Shown here: positions 8,289 through 16,187 of the stretch, piece by piece
Position numbering within the stretch: position 1 is the stretch's first letter
Layout of the letters: the number at the start of each line of letters is the position of its first letter
Assembly: GCA_016209595.1 (NCBI GenBank)
Contig: JACQVV010000481.1
Location: forward strand, 1-32,753
Length of the DNA: 32,753 nt
Direction of reading: 5' to 3'
Source: Planctomycetota bacterium
GTDB taxonomy: Bacteria > Planctomycetota > JACQVV01
Translations under genes and position numbers: made by a program
The notes under the pieces: generated by a model
What the model was told of the DNA's origin: nothing
The model's input: only the letters and a program-made list of their open reading frames with translations
Database searches by the model: none

Positions 8289-8531
8289 ATGCGCGCATCA
8301 ACCCTCCGCAAGATCTTCGCGCGGCGGCCCTACCGGCCACTCGAGATCACGCTCGACAATGGCGATCGATTCCTGGTGACGCATCCCGAGGCGATCCTGA
8401 TCGTAGAGCAGCTCGTCGCGATTGCGCTGCCCGGCGAAGAGCTGATGGAGCTCATCTCGCCCGAGGCCATCAGCTCCGTGGGACCGGCAAGACCGAAAAA
8501 CGCGCGCCGGGCAGGCCGCAAGCCCACGTAG
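8289..8531 (+). CDS. Small conserved-type hypothetical protein, 80 aa
   Basis: 80 residues, soluble. The core RPLEITLDNGDRFLVTHPE resembles a small family of bacterial hypotheticals with a pattern like RPF-I-L-DG--F-V-HPE; I recognise the pattern but know no function. The C-terminus is basic (RRAGRK). The start follows a -10-like hexamer. It ends 8 bp before the converging minus-strand gene. Confidence 0.6.
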   Translation: MRASTLRKIFARRPYRPLEITLDNGDRFLVTHPEAILIVEQLVAIALPGEELMELISPEAISSVGPARPKNARRAGRKPT

Positions 8532-8539
8532 AGAACCCG

Positions 8540-9466
8540 CTACCGGCAACTCCTGCCCGCGGTGTCGAGGGCTTCGTCGCCGGCCGGGGCGGCGAACGTG
8601 ACCTCGGCTTCCCCTGGCGGGAGCGCGGCAAGCCCGATCGTCGCCCCGGCGCGGCGAATCTCGACCTCACGAGCTCCCTCGGGAAGGGCGCTCCAGAGGA
8701 AGCGCCCCTCGGCGTCGGTGTACGCGGAGGGTGCCGCGGGGCTCGCGGGGCCAAGGTCGGGGACCGAGCCAAGGGCGAGGAGCTCGACGTGGGCGAGGCC
8801 GAGGTCGGTCCCGGCGGCGACGACCCGTCCCGAAATCGTCCGCCCCGAAGATAGATCGAGGATGATGTCGGGCGGTGGCGCGCCTGGCTGGAGCTCGACC
8901 CCCACCGGTTCCGAGGGTGCTGCGTCCTGCGCCCCCGCGGTGAGGAGGTGGGCTCCGGGCAGGAGCTCGAACGAGAAGCGCCCCTCGGCGTCCTCGAACC
9001 ACCAGAGGCCCGACGCCGGCGCCGGGAGGTTTCCGGGAAGGCGGCGCGACGCGGCGACCCAGAACCTGCCGGCCGGAGGGCGCCCATCGGGACCCCGGAC
9101 GCGGCCGGCGATCTGGACGCGCTCCCTGAAGGTGGACCGCGAACTCTCAAAGGGATCAGCAGGTCGGCGGACCACGGCGAGGTCCTGCGGCAAAGGCGCT
9201 GGCGCTGCTGGTGGCCCTTGAATTGCGGAATGCGGATTGCGGACTGCGGAACTCCGAACGGGAGCAGGACAGACGCCCGAATCCGGCCGGTCCGCGTGTC
9301 CGTCTTTCAGTTCCGCATTCCGAGTTCCGAGTTCCGCATTGGAAGGTCCGGATTCGCTCGCCGCGAAGGAGGGCGACTCGACCGGGTCGACGGAGGCGAC
9401 TCCAACCATGCCCGCCGCCGCGAGGACGAGGACGCCGGCGAGCGCGACTTTCGGGCGCCCACCCAT
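8540..9466 (-). CDS. Exported protein with two carboxypeptidase-regulatory (Cna-B-like) domains
   Basis: 308 residues. A signal-like segment (about 5-25) is followed by a low-complexity linker (30-110), then two beta-sandwich domains of the carboxypeptidase regulatory type: about 117-180 (IAGRVRGPDG, then DAEGRFSF) and 207-272 (ISGRVVAAG, then DAEGRFLW). These domains are usually structural or adhesive. The ATG shares one base with the stop of the upstream amidase (TGATG), so the two are translationally coupled. Residues 42-53 and about 70-83 of the linker are encoded by heptanucleotide repeat tracts, so this part probably arose by repeat insertion and is unlikely to be functional. Confidence 0.8.
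   Translation of the reverse strand: MGGRPKVALAGVLVLAAAGMVGVASVDPVESPSFAASESGPSNAELGTRNAELKDGHADRPDSGVCPAPVRSSAVRNPHSAIQGPPAAPAPLPQDLAVVRRPADPFESSRSTFRERVQIAGRVRGPDGRPPAGRFWVAASRRLPGNLPAPASGLWWFEDAEGRFSFELLPGAHLLTAGAQDAAPSEPVGVELQPGAPPPDIILDLSSGRTISGRVVAAGTDLGLAHVELLALGSVPDLGPASPAAPSAYTDAEGRFLWSALPEGAREVEIRRAGATIGLAALPPGEAEVTFAAPAGDEALDTAGRSCR
9225..9345. repeat. Two opposed heptanucleotide tracts inside the linker of the Cna-B-like gene
   Basis: On the plus strand 9225-9252 reads GCGGAAT GCGGATT GCGGACT GCGGAAC. 9311-9338 reads TTCCGCA TTCCGAG TTCCGAG TTCCGCA. The tracts are inverted relative to each other (for example TGCGGAACT and AGTTCCGCA) and could form a hairpin across about 57 bp. 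Confidence 0.9.
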
Positions 9467-10971
9467 CACCAGCGGCCGAAGCCCGATCCCGCCCATGGGG
9501 AGTAGCCGCCGGGGTTCCAGATCCGCACCGCCCACCAGTACCAGCCGGTGCGCGGGATCGCTCCATCGGGTAGGACGAACTCGCCGCTCGCGCCTCCGAT
9601 GTCCTCCTTCCGCCAGACCTCGGTCCACGAGCTTCCGTTCCAGCGCCAGAGTCGGATCTCGAACCACCAGATCGCGGGCGTGTCGCCATGATCCCAGCGA
9701 AGCGTCGGGGTGTTCGTGGAGACGCGCTCCCAGTCCTTCGGCGAGAGGATGGAGGGCTTGGCTGGCGCGGGGAGCGCGAGCGTGAACGAGGCCTCGCTCG
9801 CATCGCTCGTCCCGCTGGGTCCGACCGCGCGGACCTTCCAGACGTGCGTCGCGTTCCACGGGGCCGCCCCCACGGGAACCGAGTACGAGGAGACGCCGGT
9901 CGATCCCTGGTGCGTGAGCGTGTAGCTCCCGTCCGCCTCGATCCGGCCGATCTCGACGTCGTAGGAGGTCGCGCCGGGCGGATCGTTCCAGTCGAGAATC
10001 ACGGGCCAACTCGTGACCGTGGACCCATCCGGGGGCGACAGAAGCGCCGGAGCGTCCGGCGGGCCCGCCGAGGGGGTCGTCACCGGGCCGGCAGGATAGC
10101 CATGGACCCCGCCGTACGCGTTGTAGGCGAAGACCCGCCAGTAGTAGACCGTGCCGGGTTCGAGGCCTTGCCAATCGTGCGAGGTTCCGCCCAGGTTGAA
10201 GTTGCGGAAGGAGCCCGTCATCGACTGGAGCTCTCCCGGGTCGGTCGCGATGTCGAGCCAGTAGCCGTCCGCGCCAGCGGCCGGGTCCCAGGAGAACCGG
10301 ATGGCTGCCCGTGCCCCCTCGAGCCGCGGCTCGGCCACGAGGCCGGAGGGAACTCCCGGGCCGTACTGCCCGTTCACGCGGGCGACGAAGTCGTCCCAGG
10401 GGAAGTACGATCCGGGATCGGTCCGCACGCCGTAGCGGGTGGCCGCCGGCGAGCCGGAGGTCTGGATCTGGTAGTGCCCGAGGATCCCGAAGTCGTCGTA
10501 CCAGCCGCCGGTGTCGTTCGCCGTCGTCGCCGGATGCAAGGCCCGGATCTGGTACGCCTCGGAAAGCCAGGCGACGAGCGAGACGAGCGAGTCGAGGAGC
10601 TCGGGCGTCCAGGTCGCGGCGCTCCCGGCGTAGCCCGCGCACTCGATCCCGAAGGAGCGGCGATTGTAATAGGTCTGGGTCCAGGCGACGTCCTCGTCGG
10701 CCACCATCTGCGTGATCTCGCCCGAGGGGGAGATCACGTAGTGGGAGCTCGCGCTCGCCGACGGGTTCTGGAACCAGGAGATCGTCCCGGCGTAGCTCCC
10801 CTCCGCGGTGTGGATGACGATCGAGTCGATGTCGGCCGCCGTGCGGGAGGCGTCCTGGAAGTTCGCGGGCGAAGCCGGCCGCCATACCACCGGGGGCTTG
10901 TCGGCGGCCCCTGCAACGGCGGCGAGAAAAGCCAGAGAGATTCCAGTCCACGCCAGGCGTGGCATTCCCAT
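9466..10971 (-). CDS. Exported N-acetylmuramoyl-L-alanine amidase with FN3-like domains
   Basis: 501 residues. Signal peptide 1-22 (ends AGA). The amidase_2/PGRP-type domain (about 45-200) has Zn ligands like AmpD: H54 (VIHTAEG), H166 (LGHYQI) and D185 (TDPG), plus E110 in FGIE. It should cleave the amide between MurNAc and the stem peptide outside the cytoplasmic membrane. The rest (about 208-501) is three FN3-like beta domains, each ending in a YYWRV / HVWKV / YWWAV strand. ATG 10971 is chosen because AGGG lies 7 nt upstream; ATGs at 10977 and 10965 have worse spacing. The stop is fused to the downstream gene's start. Confidence 0.85.
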   Translation of the reverse strand: MGMPRLAWTGISLAFLAAVAGAADKPPVVWRPASPANFQDASRTAADIDSIVIHTAEGSYAGTISWFQNPSASASSHYVISPSGEITQMVADEDVAWTQTYYNRRSFGIECAGYAGSAATWTPELLDSLVSLVAWLSEAYQIRALHPATTANDTGGWYDDFGILGHYQIQTSGSPAATRYGVRTDPGSYFPWDDFVARVNGQYGPGVPSGLVAEPRLEGARAAIRFSWDPAAGADGYWLDIATDPGELQSMTGSFRNFNLGGTSHDWQGLEPGTVYYWRVFAYNAYGGVHGYPAGPVTTPSAGPPDAPALLSPPDGSTVTSWPVILDWNDPPGATSYDVEIGRIEADGSYTLTHQGSTGVSSYSVPVGAAPWNATHVWKVRAVGPSGTSDASEASFTLALPAPAKPSILSPKDWERVSTNTPTLRWDHGDTPAIWWFEIRLWRWNGSSWTEVWRKEDIGGASGEFVLPDGAIPRTGWYWWAVRIWNPGGYSPWAGSGFGRW

Positions 10972-11148
10972 GTCCATTCCCTTCCGTTCTGGTTCGCGTC
11001 CTCTCGCGCGCTTCCCAGGGCGCGGAGAAGGAAGGACCAGGAAGCAAGCGCCGTGCCGAGCCGCCCAACCTCGCCGTGGCGTGAGCAATGCGGCGGGTGT
11101 CATCCGAAGAGTGTCTTGTAAGGGGCGACGGTGGCGTAAGAAGAGCAT

Positions 11149-11154
11149 TACAAT
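11149..11154 (+). promoter_or_regulatory. -10-like TACAAT before the pseudouridine synthase
   Basis: TACAAT lies 8 nt before GTG 11163, with no Shine-Dalgarno between. A weak -35 (GCGACG) sits 18 nt upstream. This supports GTG 11163 over the in-frame ATG at 11088, which lies upstream of the hexamer. Confidence 0.45.
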
Positions 11155-11162
11155 CCCGAGCC

Positions 11163-11876
11163 GTGGGGCACGCCGAGTTCGAGATCTCGCAAGAGCGGAT
11201 CCTTCACGAGGACGACCACCTGCTCGTGTTGGACAAGCCGCCCGGCCTCGCCTTTCACCGGACCGGGAGCGGCTCCGCGGCTCCGGAGAACCTCCTGGAT
11301 GCGGTCCGGCGCTTCCTCGCAAGGCGGGACGGCGTGGCCGACCCCTACGTGGCCTCCCACCACCGGCTGGACAGGGAGACGTCGGGGATCGTCCTCCTCG
11401 CGAAGAGCCGGGAGGCGAACCCGGGACTCGCGGCCCTCTTCGAGCGGCAAGGGATCGAGAAGGTCTACGCGGCCCTCGTCCATCGCCCGGCGTCGGGGAA
11501 GCTCCCGCGGGGATCCTGGGAAGTCGAGAGCCGGCTCGCGCGCGTCCGGGAGCGTTCGAAGCGGGTCCGCTACGCCTCGAGCAAGGCGGGCGACCTCGCC
11601 CGCACCGACTTTCGCGTCGTCGAGATCCTTTCCCGCGGGCTCCTCGTCGAGGCTCGCCCCCGGACCGGGCGCACACATCAGGTTCGCGTCCACCTCGCCG
11701 AGGGGGGTCTCCCCGTCGTGGGCGACGAGCTCTACGGGGCGCCCGCCGGCAGGGCGTCCCGGCCAATGCTCCACGCCGCAAGCCTTGCCTTCGCCCATCC
11801 CATCACGGGCGTCCCCCTTCTCCTATCGAGCCCGCTCCCCGAGGACTTTCTCGCCTGCCTCGGGGAGCTGCGGTGA
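11163..11876 (+). CDS. RluA-family pseudouridine synthase
   Basis: 237 residues from GTG 11163. It isomerises uridine in rRNA or tRNA. The catalytic motif HRLDRETSG has the Asp nucleophile. DKPPGLAFH near the N-terminus and the late RTGRTHQVRVHL motif are family hallmarks. No S4 domain is present, so it is the short RluA type; which RNA site it modifies cannot be said. Its stop lies 5 bp from the end of the converging exported-protein gene. Confidence 0.92.
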   Translation: MGHAEFEISQERILHEDDHLLVLDKPPGLAFHRTGSGSAAPENLLDAVRRFLARRDGVADPYVASHHRLDRETSGIVLLAKSREANPGLAALFERQGIEKVYAALVHRPASGKLPRGSWEVESRLARVRERSKRVRYASSKAGDLARTDFRVVEILSRGLLVEARPRTGRTHQVRVHLAEGGLPVVGDELYGAPAGRASRPMLHAASLAFAHPITGVPLLLSSPLPEDFLACLGELR

Positions 11877-11881
11877 CATCG

Positions 11882-12679
11882 CTATTCGCTCGACACCTCG
11901 CCGGTCACGGTGTCCACGAAGACGTAGCCGTTCCCGTACGGGAAGACGTAGAAGGGGTTCTTGCAGGCCGGGTGGAGCGACTTCTGGAGAGCCCACCAGC
12001 CGAAGGGCGGCTTGTACCCGGCGGCCACGACGCGGCGCCAGGCCTCCACGACGTCCATCCGGACGGTCGTGAGGTCGAGGAAGACGACGCCCATGGGGGG
12101 ATGTTCGCGAGGGCGGATCGTCCAGACGCCGTCGTAGCAGATCGTCCAGGTGAGCACGCCGGTGCCCTGGAAGGCCACCGCGACGAAGTCCCAGACCTTC
12201 GTGTCGTACGGGCGAAGGAGGGGCTTCCCGTCATTCCGCCGGCCGCCGGCCCAGACCACGATGGCGCTCCGGGCGATCAGGCGGATGCGGCGGGTCGCCT
12301 CGCGCACGAAACGAACACTCACGCCGGCCGGGATTCCTCTCGCCTCCGCGGAAGCCGGCTCACGCCCCTCGGCAATCCGAACGGCCTGCCGGGTCGCCAC
12401 GTCCACGACGACCGCGCCGTTCCCGTCGCGGAAGATGTAGGAAAGGCCGGCGCCGGGAGCGAGGGGGCGCACGAGCTCGTGGTCCACGACCGCTTCGTCA
12501 AGGCCGGCCTGGCGTGCAAGCGCGAGCGCGGCAGCGGGTGAAAGGGAGACCTCGGACGGGTCGACCGACTCCTCGTTCGGGAAGAGACCCTCGTCGGCAA
12601 TCGCGGGAACAAGGGAAAACGAGGCAAGGAGGATCGCGGCCGGCGCCGCGCGCCGCGCGAACCATCGTGAGGTGCTCAT
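11882..12679 (-). CDS. Exported protein of unknown function, 265 aa
   Basis: 265 residues from ATG 12679, chosen for AAGGAG 6 nt upstream. A signal peptide (basic MSTSRWFARR, hydrophobic core, ends AIADE near 28) precedes a mature domain of about 235 residues. A PepSY-like flavour is seen in FRDGNGAVVVD and YVFVDTVTG, short strands around Asp, but I do not recognise the family. Two Cys (in TICYDG and HPACKN) could form a disulfide. It converges on the pseudouridine synthase gene. Confidence 0.7.
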   Translation of the reverse strand: MSTSRWFARRAAPAAILLASFSLVPAIADEGLFPNEESVDPSEVSLSPAAALALARQAGLDEAVVDHELVRPLAPGAGLSYIFRDGNGAVVVDVATRQAVRIAEGREPASAEARGIPAGVSVRFVREATRRIRLIARSAIVVWAGGRRNDGKPLLRPYDTKVWDFVAVAFQGTGVLTWTICYDGVWTIRPREHPPMGVVFLDLTTVRMDVVEAWRRVVAAGYKPPFGWWALQKSLHPACKNPFYVFPYGNGYVFVDTVTGEVSSE

Positions 12680-12850
12680 GGCCGTCTCCTTCCTGGATGT
12701 GGATTGGTTGCCGCGGCATGTCAAAGCAACCGACGTGCCGGGGACATGGCAAGTTGGATCCATCTACAGAATCAGGACTTGCGACGGATCCACGCGTGGG
12801 ATCTCGCTGCACGCTTCCATGCGAACCTGCTCGCGAGCGTGCGTACGGTG

Positions 12851-12856
12851 TATGAT
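12851..12856 (+). promoter_or_regulatory. -10-like TATGAT before the ABC transporter operon
   Basis: TATGAT lies 6 nt before GTG 12863. No Shine-Dalgarno is present, so transcription would begin at or next to the start codon. No clear -35 was found. Confidence 0.45.
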
Positions 12857-12862
12857 TCGCCC

Positions 12863-13903
12863 GTGACCGTTCCCGCGTCCCCTCCCCCACGCCCTTCCAC
12901 TCCCGCTCCCCCCGCCGTCCGCACTCTTGGCCTCGGGCGGAAGTACTCGCGCAAGAAAGCCGAGCCCCTTCTCGCGCTCGACGACGTTGCGCTCGAGATC
13001 CTCCCGGGCGAGATCTTCGGCCTCCTGGGACCCAACGGCGCCGGGAAGACGACGCTGATCAAGATCCTCGCAACGCTGCTCCTTCCGTCCTCCGGCGAGG
13101 CATGGGTGGACGGCGTGGACGTGGCGCGCGAGCCCGAAGAGGTCCGCCGGCGGATCGCCCTCGTCTCGGGAGGCGAGCACTCGGGATACGGCATCCTCAA
13201 CGTCCGCGAGAACATCTGGCTTTTCAGCCAGCTCTACGGGATCCCCAATCGCGTGGCGCGGGAGCGGACCGAGACGCTGCTCGCCCGACTCGGTATGGCG
13301 GACGAGGCGAAGACGAAGGTGAACCGCCTCTCGACCGGCATGCGCCAGAAGATGAACATCGTGCGCGGGTTCGTCTGCGATCCAAAAATCATCTTCCTCG
13401 ACGAGCCCACGCTCGGTCTCGACGTCCAGGTCTCGCGCGACGTGCGGTCCCTCGTCCAGGAGTGGGTGGCCGGCCTCGCCGGCCGGACGGTCCTCCTCAC
13501 GACCCACTACATGGCCGAGGCGGACGAGCTCAGCGACCGCGTGGCGATCATCGACAAGGGGCGCGTCCGCGCTTGCGACACGCCAGCCGCATTGAAGCGC
13601 GCCCTCCGGCAGGACACGGTCTTCCACCTGGAGGTCGCGGGGCTTTCCCGGCTCGACGGGCTCGCCGAGCTCCCCGGCGTCCGGAGCGCCGCGGTCATCG
13701 GGAGGAACGAAGGGGACGGCGTCGCCCGGCTCGCCTGCGCCCTCGCGGACGAGGGGGCGATCGCGCCCATGATCGGCGCCCTCTCCGCCCGCGGCGCCCG
13801 GCTCGTGCGCCTGGAAAAGAGCGAGCCGACGCTCGAGGACGTCTTCGTCTCGCTGTGCGGGCACGGCCTCGCCGACTCCCAGGGGACCGGCCCGAATCCG
13901 TGA
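12863..13903 (+). CDS. ABC-2 type transporter ATP-binding protein
   Basis: 346 residues from GTG 12863. Walker A GPNGAGKT (56-63), signature LSTGM (156-160), Walker B IIFLDE (176-181) and switch His215 (TTHYM) are intact. In place of the usual Q-loop Gln it has GGEHSGYG, as in a subgroup of NatA/DrrA-like ATPases. The C-terminal 110 residues are the accessory domain typical of drug or polysaccharide exporters. Its stop overlaps the first permease start by 4 nt. Cargo unknown. Confidence 0.93.
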   Translation: MTVPASPPPRPSTPAPPAVRTLGLGRKYSRKKAEPLLALDDVALEILPGEIFGLLGPNGAGKTTLIKILATLLLPSSGEAWVDGVDVAREPEEVRRRIALVSGGEHSGYGILNVRENIWLFSQLYGIPNRVARERTETLLARLGMADEAKTKVNRLSTGMRQKMNIVRGFVCDPKIIFLDEPTLGLDVQVSRDVRSLVQEWVAGLAGRTVLLTTHYMAEADELSDRVAIIDKGRVRACDTPAALKRALRQDTVFHLEVAGLSRLDGLAELPGVRSAAVIGRNEGDGVARLACALADEGAIAPMIGALSARGARLVRLEKSEPTLEDVFVSLCGHGLADSQGTGPNP

Positions 13904-14718
13904 AAACGGAGCTCGTCACGAACCTGCGGACGATCGTCGCGCGGGCGTACGTCCGCGTGGTCGCGGTGAACCGCCAGCCCTCCTGGATCGTGGGGGAGCT
14001 CATGCTGCCCCTCGTTTCGATCTCGGCCTACATCTTCGTCTACCGGGCGATGGGCGCTCCCAAGGACTACGAGGGCTTCGTGGTCCTGGGCGGCGCCATG
14101 ACCCCCTTCTGGCTCGCGGTGCTCTGGGGGATGGCAAGCCAGTTCTACTGGGAGCGGGAGTCGGGGAACCTCGAACTCTACCTCGCGGCGCCAATCTCGC
14201 GGATGTCGATCCTCGCCGGCATGGCCGCGGGCAGCATGATCACGATCACGACGCGGGCCATCGCGGTCGTGGCGCTCGGCGCCGTTGTCTTCGGGGTCGA
14301 GTTCGCACCGCGTTCCTGGGGGGCCCTCGGCCTCGCGTTCGTCCTCACGATGGCCGCCCTCTACTGCATGGGCATGCTCGGGGCAAGCCTCTTCCTCCTG
14401 TTCGGGCGAGAGGCCTGGCACATGGTGAACCTCTTCCAGGAACCGATCTACCTCGTTTCGGGGTTCTTCTTCCCGGTGAGGGCTCTCGGAAGGACGATCG
14501 CGCTCTTCGCAAGCCTGATCCCGCTCACGCTCGGCCTCGACGCGATGCGCCAGACCCTGTTCCCGGAGGGAGCCGCCCAGGGGCTCCTCCCCGTCGGCCT
14601 CGAACTCGCGATTCTCGCCGCGCTCGCCGCGGTTTTCTTCCTCCTCGCGGGGCGTGCGCTCGACTACATGGAGAACCGGGCCAAGCGCGAGGGGCGCCTC
14701 ACGCTCAGGTGGCAGTGA
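13900..14718 (+). CDS. ABC-2 type permease 1
   Basis: 272 residues from GTG 13900 (overlapping GTGA). About six membrane helices are visible, from the SISAYIFVY segment to the AAVFFLLAG helix. The WERESGNLELYLAAPISR loop before helix 2-3 and the FFFPV motif near the fifth helix are typical of the ABC2_membrane family. It forms a heteromeric exporter with the next gene and the ATPase. Confidence 0.9.
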   Translation: MKTELVTNLRTIVARAYVRVVAVNRQPSWIVGELMLPLVSISAYIFVYRAMGAPKDYEGFVVLGGAMTPFWLAVLWGMASQFYWERESGNLELYLAAPISRMSILAGMAAGSMITITTRAIAVVALGAVVFGVEFAPRSWGALGLAFVLTMAALYCMGMLGASLFLLFGREAWHMVNLFQEPIYLVSGFFFPVRALGRTIALFASLIPLTLGLDAMRQTLFPEGAAQGLLPVGLELAILAALAAVFFLLAGRALDYMENRAKREGRLTLRWQ

Positions 14719-14725
14719 GCGCGCC

Positions 14726-15577
14726 GTGAACCCGCTCCGCGCGCGCCTGGCGACGATCGCCGCGGCCGGCAAGCTCGGCTGGGCGATGGAGTCCAACTGG
14801 GCCGACCCCTTCCTCTTCGCCGTCTACTTCCTCGTCCGGCCGATCGCGACGACGCTCATCCTCGTCGTCATGTACAAGGTCGTGACGGACGGGCGGACAG
14901 GGACACCGTTCTTCGCCGCGCTCTACATCGGAAACGCGTTCTTCCAGTACGTCGGGCAGGTCCTCTTCGGCGTCTCTTCCGCCGTCCAGGAGGACCGGGA
15001 GCACTACCAGATGCTGAAGTACATCTGGTCCGCGCCCGTCTCGACCCTCGATTACCTCATCGGCCGGGGGCTCACCAAGATGGCGACCGGGACCGTGGCG
15101 GTCCTCGTGACGCTCGCCTTCGGCTGGGTCTTCCTGGGCGTCTCGTTCGACGCGGGCGTCGTTCGCCCGCTTCTCGCCCTCGCGGCCCTCGCCCTGGGCC
15201 TCGCCCTTCTCGTCTTCCTGGGGCTGGCCTTCGCCGGGATCGAACTCAACCGGACCCACGGCCAGGCGCCGCTCCAGGAGGGCGCGGCGGGGGTCCTCTA
15301 TCTCTGCTCCGGGGCGATCTTCCCGCCCGAGGTGATGCCCGGCCCGCTCGCGGCGCTCTGCTACGCCCTCCCCACGACCTGGTGGATCGAGGCCCTCCGC
15401 CGGGCGCTCCTGGGACACGGCTGGTGCGGCGCCCTCTCGAACTGGTCGGACGGGGCGATCCTCGGCGTCCTCGCGCTCCAGGTGACCCTCTTCGCCGCCC
15501 CGTGCGTCTGGCTCTACAAGGTCCTCGACCGTCGCGCGCGACGGAAGAATCTCATAGACTGGACGACGGGGTTTTGA
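14726..15577 (+). CDS. ABC-2 type permease 2
   Basis: 283 residues from GTG 14726, 7 nt after the previous stop. About six membrane helices; the EDREHYQMLKYIWSAP loop and the GAIFPPEVMPG motif mirror the first permease at the same positions. The two permeases are related but clearly diverged, so the exporter is probably a heterodimer. The C-terminus is short and basic. Confidence 0.9.
   Translation: MNPLRARLATIAAAGKLGWAMESNWADPFLFAVYFLVRPIATTLILVVMYKVVTDGRTGTPFFAALYIGNAFFQYVGQVLFGVSSAVQEDREHYQMLKYIWSAPVSTLDYLIGRGLTKMATGTVAVLVTLAFGWVFLGVSFDAGVVRPLLALAALALGLALLVFLGLAFAGIELNRTHGQAPLQEGAAGVLYLCSGAIFPPEVMPGPLAALCYALPTTWWIEALRRALLGHGWCGALSNWSDGAILGVLALQVTLFAAPCVWLYKVLDRRARRKNLIDWTTGF
15555..15560 (+). 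promoter_or_regulatory. Possible -10 (TAGACT) before the 17-residue repeat protein
   Basis: TAGACT lies 29 nt before the ATG at 15590, leaving a short leader with GAGG. No -35 was seen, and the upstream ABC operon may simply read through. Confidence 0.25.
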
Positions 15578-15589
15578 GGTTCAAGAGAC

Positions 15590-16042
15590 ATGAGAAAGAT
15601 CGCGTTCCTCGCAAGCCTGCTCGCCCTTTCCGCCGCCGCCGCGGCCGACGAGATCGAGCTCGGCGCGGTGACCGTCCGCGACGGCCACGGATCGAGCACG
15701 GGGAAGATCGAATCGGACGGCACGGTGCGATCGAGCGGGGGTTCGAGCATCGGCAAGATCGAGGAGGACGGCACGGTCCGGAACGGGAGCGGCTCCTCCA
15801 TCGGCAAGGTCCAATCGGACGGAACGATCCGAAACGGGAGCGGCTCCTCCATCGGCAAGGTCGAGTCGGATGGCACGCTCCGCGACTCGCACGGATCGTC
15901 GATCGGACGGATCGAGTCGGACGGCACCGTCCGGAACTCCCACGGATCGAGCTCCGGCCGCTTCGAGGGCTACCGGGAGGCTCTCCGGCACGAGTGCGCC
16001 GCGTACCTCTTCTTCTTCAATCCTCTCCACGAGGAAGACTAG
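15590..16042 (+). CDS. Exported protein built of 17-residue tandem repeats
   Basis: 150 residues. Signal peptide about 1-19 (ends AAAAADE). Residues 26-127 are six consecutive 17-residue repeats, each close to DGTVRNGSGSSIGKIES; the exact register is D43, D60, D77, D94, D111, with a weaker first copy at 26-42. The period and the alternating hydrophobic/Gly/Ser pattern suggest a small beta-solenoid. The last 20 residues are different (HECAAYLFFF) and contain the only Cys. The DNA repeats every 51 bp. Function unknown; it starts 12 nt after the ABC permease stop, so it may be co-transcribed with the exporter. Confidence 0.8.
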   Translation: MRKIAFLASLLALSAAAAADEIELGAVTVRDGHGSSTGKIESDGTVRSSGGSSIGKIEEDGTVRNGSGSSIGKVQSDGTIRNGSGSSIGKVESDGTLRDSHGSSIGRIESDGTVRNSHGSSSGRFEGYREALRHECAAYLFFFNPLHEED

Positions 16043-16081
16043 GAGCCCATCCAAGAACCCTCCCGTCGCCGGGCGGGCGGC

Positions 16082-16161
16082 GGCGGCCCGTCTGCGTCGT
16101 TGCTTCGCCCTAGTCGTAGCAGGGCTACGACTTCGGGCTCGCGCCTCGCATCCGGGCCGCC
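16082..16161. repeat. 80-bp imperfect palindrome, REP/MITE-like or bidirectional terminator
   Basis: The outer arms GGCGGCCCG (16082-16090) and CGGGCCGCC (16153-16161) are perfect complements. TGCG/CGCA and GCCC/GGGC pairs follow, and the centre is AGTCGTAGC-AGG-GCTACGACT (16112-16132), a 9-bp stem with 3-nt loop. It lies between two convergent genes, about 40 bp past one stop and 26 bp past the other. No T tract follows either arm. Confidence 0.8.
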
Positions 16162-16187
16162 GGCGCTCCGCCGGGCTCGGTCCGGGT

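Noticed and set aside
5321..8311. 996-residue open frame on the minus strand
   Set aside because: It lies antisense to the cytochrome, NorB-like and TIM-barrel genes, which have clear motifs. Its composition (Arg, Glu, Val, Gly) is that of antisense translation of GC-rich DNA.
9688..11121. 477-residue plus-strand frame opposite the amidase
   Set aside because: Antisense to a protein with correct Zn ligands and FN3-like repeats; typical shadow composition.
11088..11162. Earlier ATG start for the pseudouridine synthase
   Set aside because: The 25 added residues are unlike the family, and the TACAAT hexamer lies between this ATG and GTG 11163.
12680..12862. Extended N-terminus of the ABC ATPase (frame open from 12704)
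   Set aside because: The added residues have no ABC features and overlap the divergent gene's leader; GTG 12863 has a -10-like hexamer 6 nt upstream.
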